The notes under the pieces were generated by a model. The model was not told where the DNA came from and searched no databases. It was given only the letters and a program-made list of their open reading frames with translations. Of a stretch of DNA of 30,092 nt, positions 29,295 through 30,092 are shown in pieces. A program made the translations under genes and the position numbers. The stretch's first letter is position 1. Each line of letters opens with the position of its first letter. Origin of the DNA: a virus; the IMG/VR virus record IMGVR_UViG_3300025117_000652, positions 1 to 30,092 of that record; one strand, written 5' to 3'.

Positions 29295-29751
29295 ACTTAC
29301 TATGGTATTTTTTAAAATAGTTGTATAATTCGTTAGGGGTAATATTCCCTAAGTACCTGTCTTTAGGCACTATTCCTATGTCACTTAATATGATGCCAAT
29401 TAATTCTGAACAAATATAATTATTTGGTGAGTTATAAATTTTTAAATCCTTATTCCATACTCCTCTAAGAAAATAACCCCAAATTTGTCTGTAATCATAA
29501 TAGTGTCCGATCAAATTTAACCCCAGTTCTTTGATTCTTTCTCTTTGTGACACTGATAAATCCAACGATACTATTTCATAATCAATAAAATAAAAAGGAA
29601 CTATTCTGCTTTTTGTAAAATATTGTGCTTCAAGAATTGCGTTGTTTGAGAGACAAATTGCAACGTGAGAAAATTTACCGGGATCAAATAAGCGAATTAA
29701 TTTTGATATAGGAGACTTTCCCCTTATAAAAACAATATCCCCACTTTTCAT
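29293..29751 (-). CDS. permuted NlpC/P60-like (YiiX-type) cysteine hydrolase
   Basis: 152 residues. MKSGDIVFIRG opens the fold; His29 in FSHVAIC, Glu41 in ILEAQ and Cys114 in NYICSELIG form the order His...Cys typical of circularly permuted papain-like amidases (YiiX/YaeF, Peptidase_C92). Possible substrates are cell-wall peptides or acylated lipids. No signal peptide, so it may act in the virion tail or in the cytoplasm. Its ATG overlaps the stop of the upstream HNH gene (ATGA). Confidence 0.75.
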   Translation of the reverse strand: MKSGDIVFIRGKSPISKLIRLFDPGKFSHVAICLSNNAILEAQYFTKSRIVPFYFIDYEIVSLDLSVSQRERIKELGLNLIGHYYDYRQIWGYFLRGVWNKDLKIYNSPNNYICSELIGIILSDIGIVPKDRYLGNITPNELYNYFKKYHSK

Positions 29752-30092
29752 AGGTCATATTTCCCGCTTATGAAATTCGTTGAAAATTCCGTGAACTGTT
29801 CCTGTGTATTATTTCCTTTTCCATAGATATTATGAAATAATGCGTGTATATCAGGTAATAATGGAACACCATAACCATATTCGTTATGCTTATCTACTAG
29901 AAGTTGCTCTATCATTTTCAACTCATCATCACTATATTCACTCACACTTGAATATATGGGGAGAGTTAATTCATTTAAAGTTTCTTTAAGAATACTCTCA
30001 AAACTATAAATATGATGTACTTCTAATCTACTATGTTTTTGACCTGAGATAACGCATTTAAAATCATAGTATTTCAAACTATCCTTTTTCCA
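29748..30092 (-). CDS. HNH endonuclease, C-terminal part, runs off the window
   Basis: The reading frame is open to the window edge, so the TTG at 30077 is probably internal; the visible part reads WKKDSLKYYDFKCVISGQK onward. HNH features are EVHHIYSF (about 20-27 from the TTG), a middle LPDIHALFHNIYG, and the ending GKGNNTQEQFTEF, common in phage homing-type HNH proteins. The first Cys pair is reduced to CVISG. It overlaps the next gene by 4 nt, suggesting coupled translation or insertion of the homing gene directly upstream. Confidence 0.75.
   Translation of the reverse strand, partial: WKKDSLKYYDFKCVISGQKHSRLEVHHIYSFESILKETLNELTLPIYSSVSEYSDDELKMIEQLLVDKHNEYGYGVPLLPDIHALFHNIYGKGNNTQEQFTEFSTNFISGKYDL

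Noticed and set aside
1-30092. CRISPR array, tRNA genes, insertion sequence ends or a diversity-generating retroelement
   Set aside because: No regular spacer-repeat pattern, cloverleaf, transposase or reverse transcriptase was seen on either strand.

Overview
The window looks like part of a large temperate phage or prophage of a low-GC Gram-positive host (Bacillus/Paenibacillus relatives), with an SPbeta-like lifestyle. The evidence is the very AT-rich sequence, strong AGGAGG-type ribosome binding sites with many TTG/GTG starts, a large serine recombinase, phage nucleotide-metabolism genes, BppU-type baseplate proteins and a Gram-positive lysis cassette. No tRNA, rRNA, CRISPR array or clear insertion sequence was seen. 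No host chromosomal gene is recognisable, so both edges are probably still phage DNA.

Layout. (1) 1-3560, plus strand: many tiny early-type genes and an Rnl2-like RNA ligase. (2) 3612-10282, plus: a dNTP-supply operon. It holds a B12-dependent ribonucleotide reductase, a thioredoxin-like protein, an HNH-AP2 homing-type endonuclease, a Nudix hydrolase, a sigma-70-like factor, a divergent thymidylate synthase and a dihydrofolate reductase. (3) 10387-15427, plus: small unknown proteins, a Vsr-like (EDxHD-type) homing-endonuclease gene read through a -1 frameshift, another apparently frameshifted gene, and a RecU-like resolvase. (4) 15558-17467, plus: a large serine recombinase followed by a free-standing zinc-ribbon/C-terminal-domain protein, then a terminator and a possible attP in the gap between convergent operons. 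(5) 30092-17681, minus strand: an HNH gene running off the edge, a permuted NlpC/P60-like protein, a BppU-SGNH-knob baseplate protein, a lysis cassette (XhlA-like protein, amidase, phi LC3-type holin), a propeller-like tail fibre, a BppU-collagen-Fn3-LamG fibre, a tail SGNH esterase, two small DUF5659-like proteins flanking a second Vsr-like endonuclease, and a winged-helix protein.

How it fits together. The plus-strand genes would remake the host's dNTP pool, repair or ligate RNA, redirect transcription (sigma factor) and resolve recombination intermediates. The recombinase pair would integrate or excise the genome, and the minus-strand genes build the host-recognition end of the tail and lyse the cell.

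The least expected signals are regulatory. A recurring element, TTTTATCG followed by an AATT-like tail (in four of six copies preceded by an AATGAAA-like box exactly 6 nt upstream), sits 20-24 nt before five start codons and farther before a sixth. In two late-region copies it directly follows a terminator, so it behaves like a phage-specific promoter. Five other genes have a stem-loop whose 3' arm ends 21-24 nt before the start codon. Two neighbouring genes need a -1 shift at an AAAAAG run to be full length, one of them at a correctly phased A AAA AAG heptamer.
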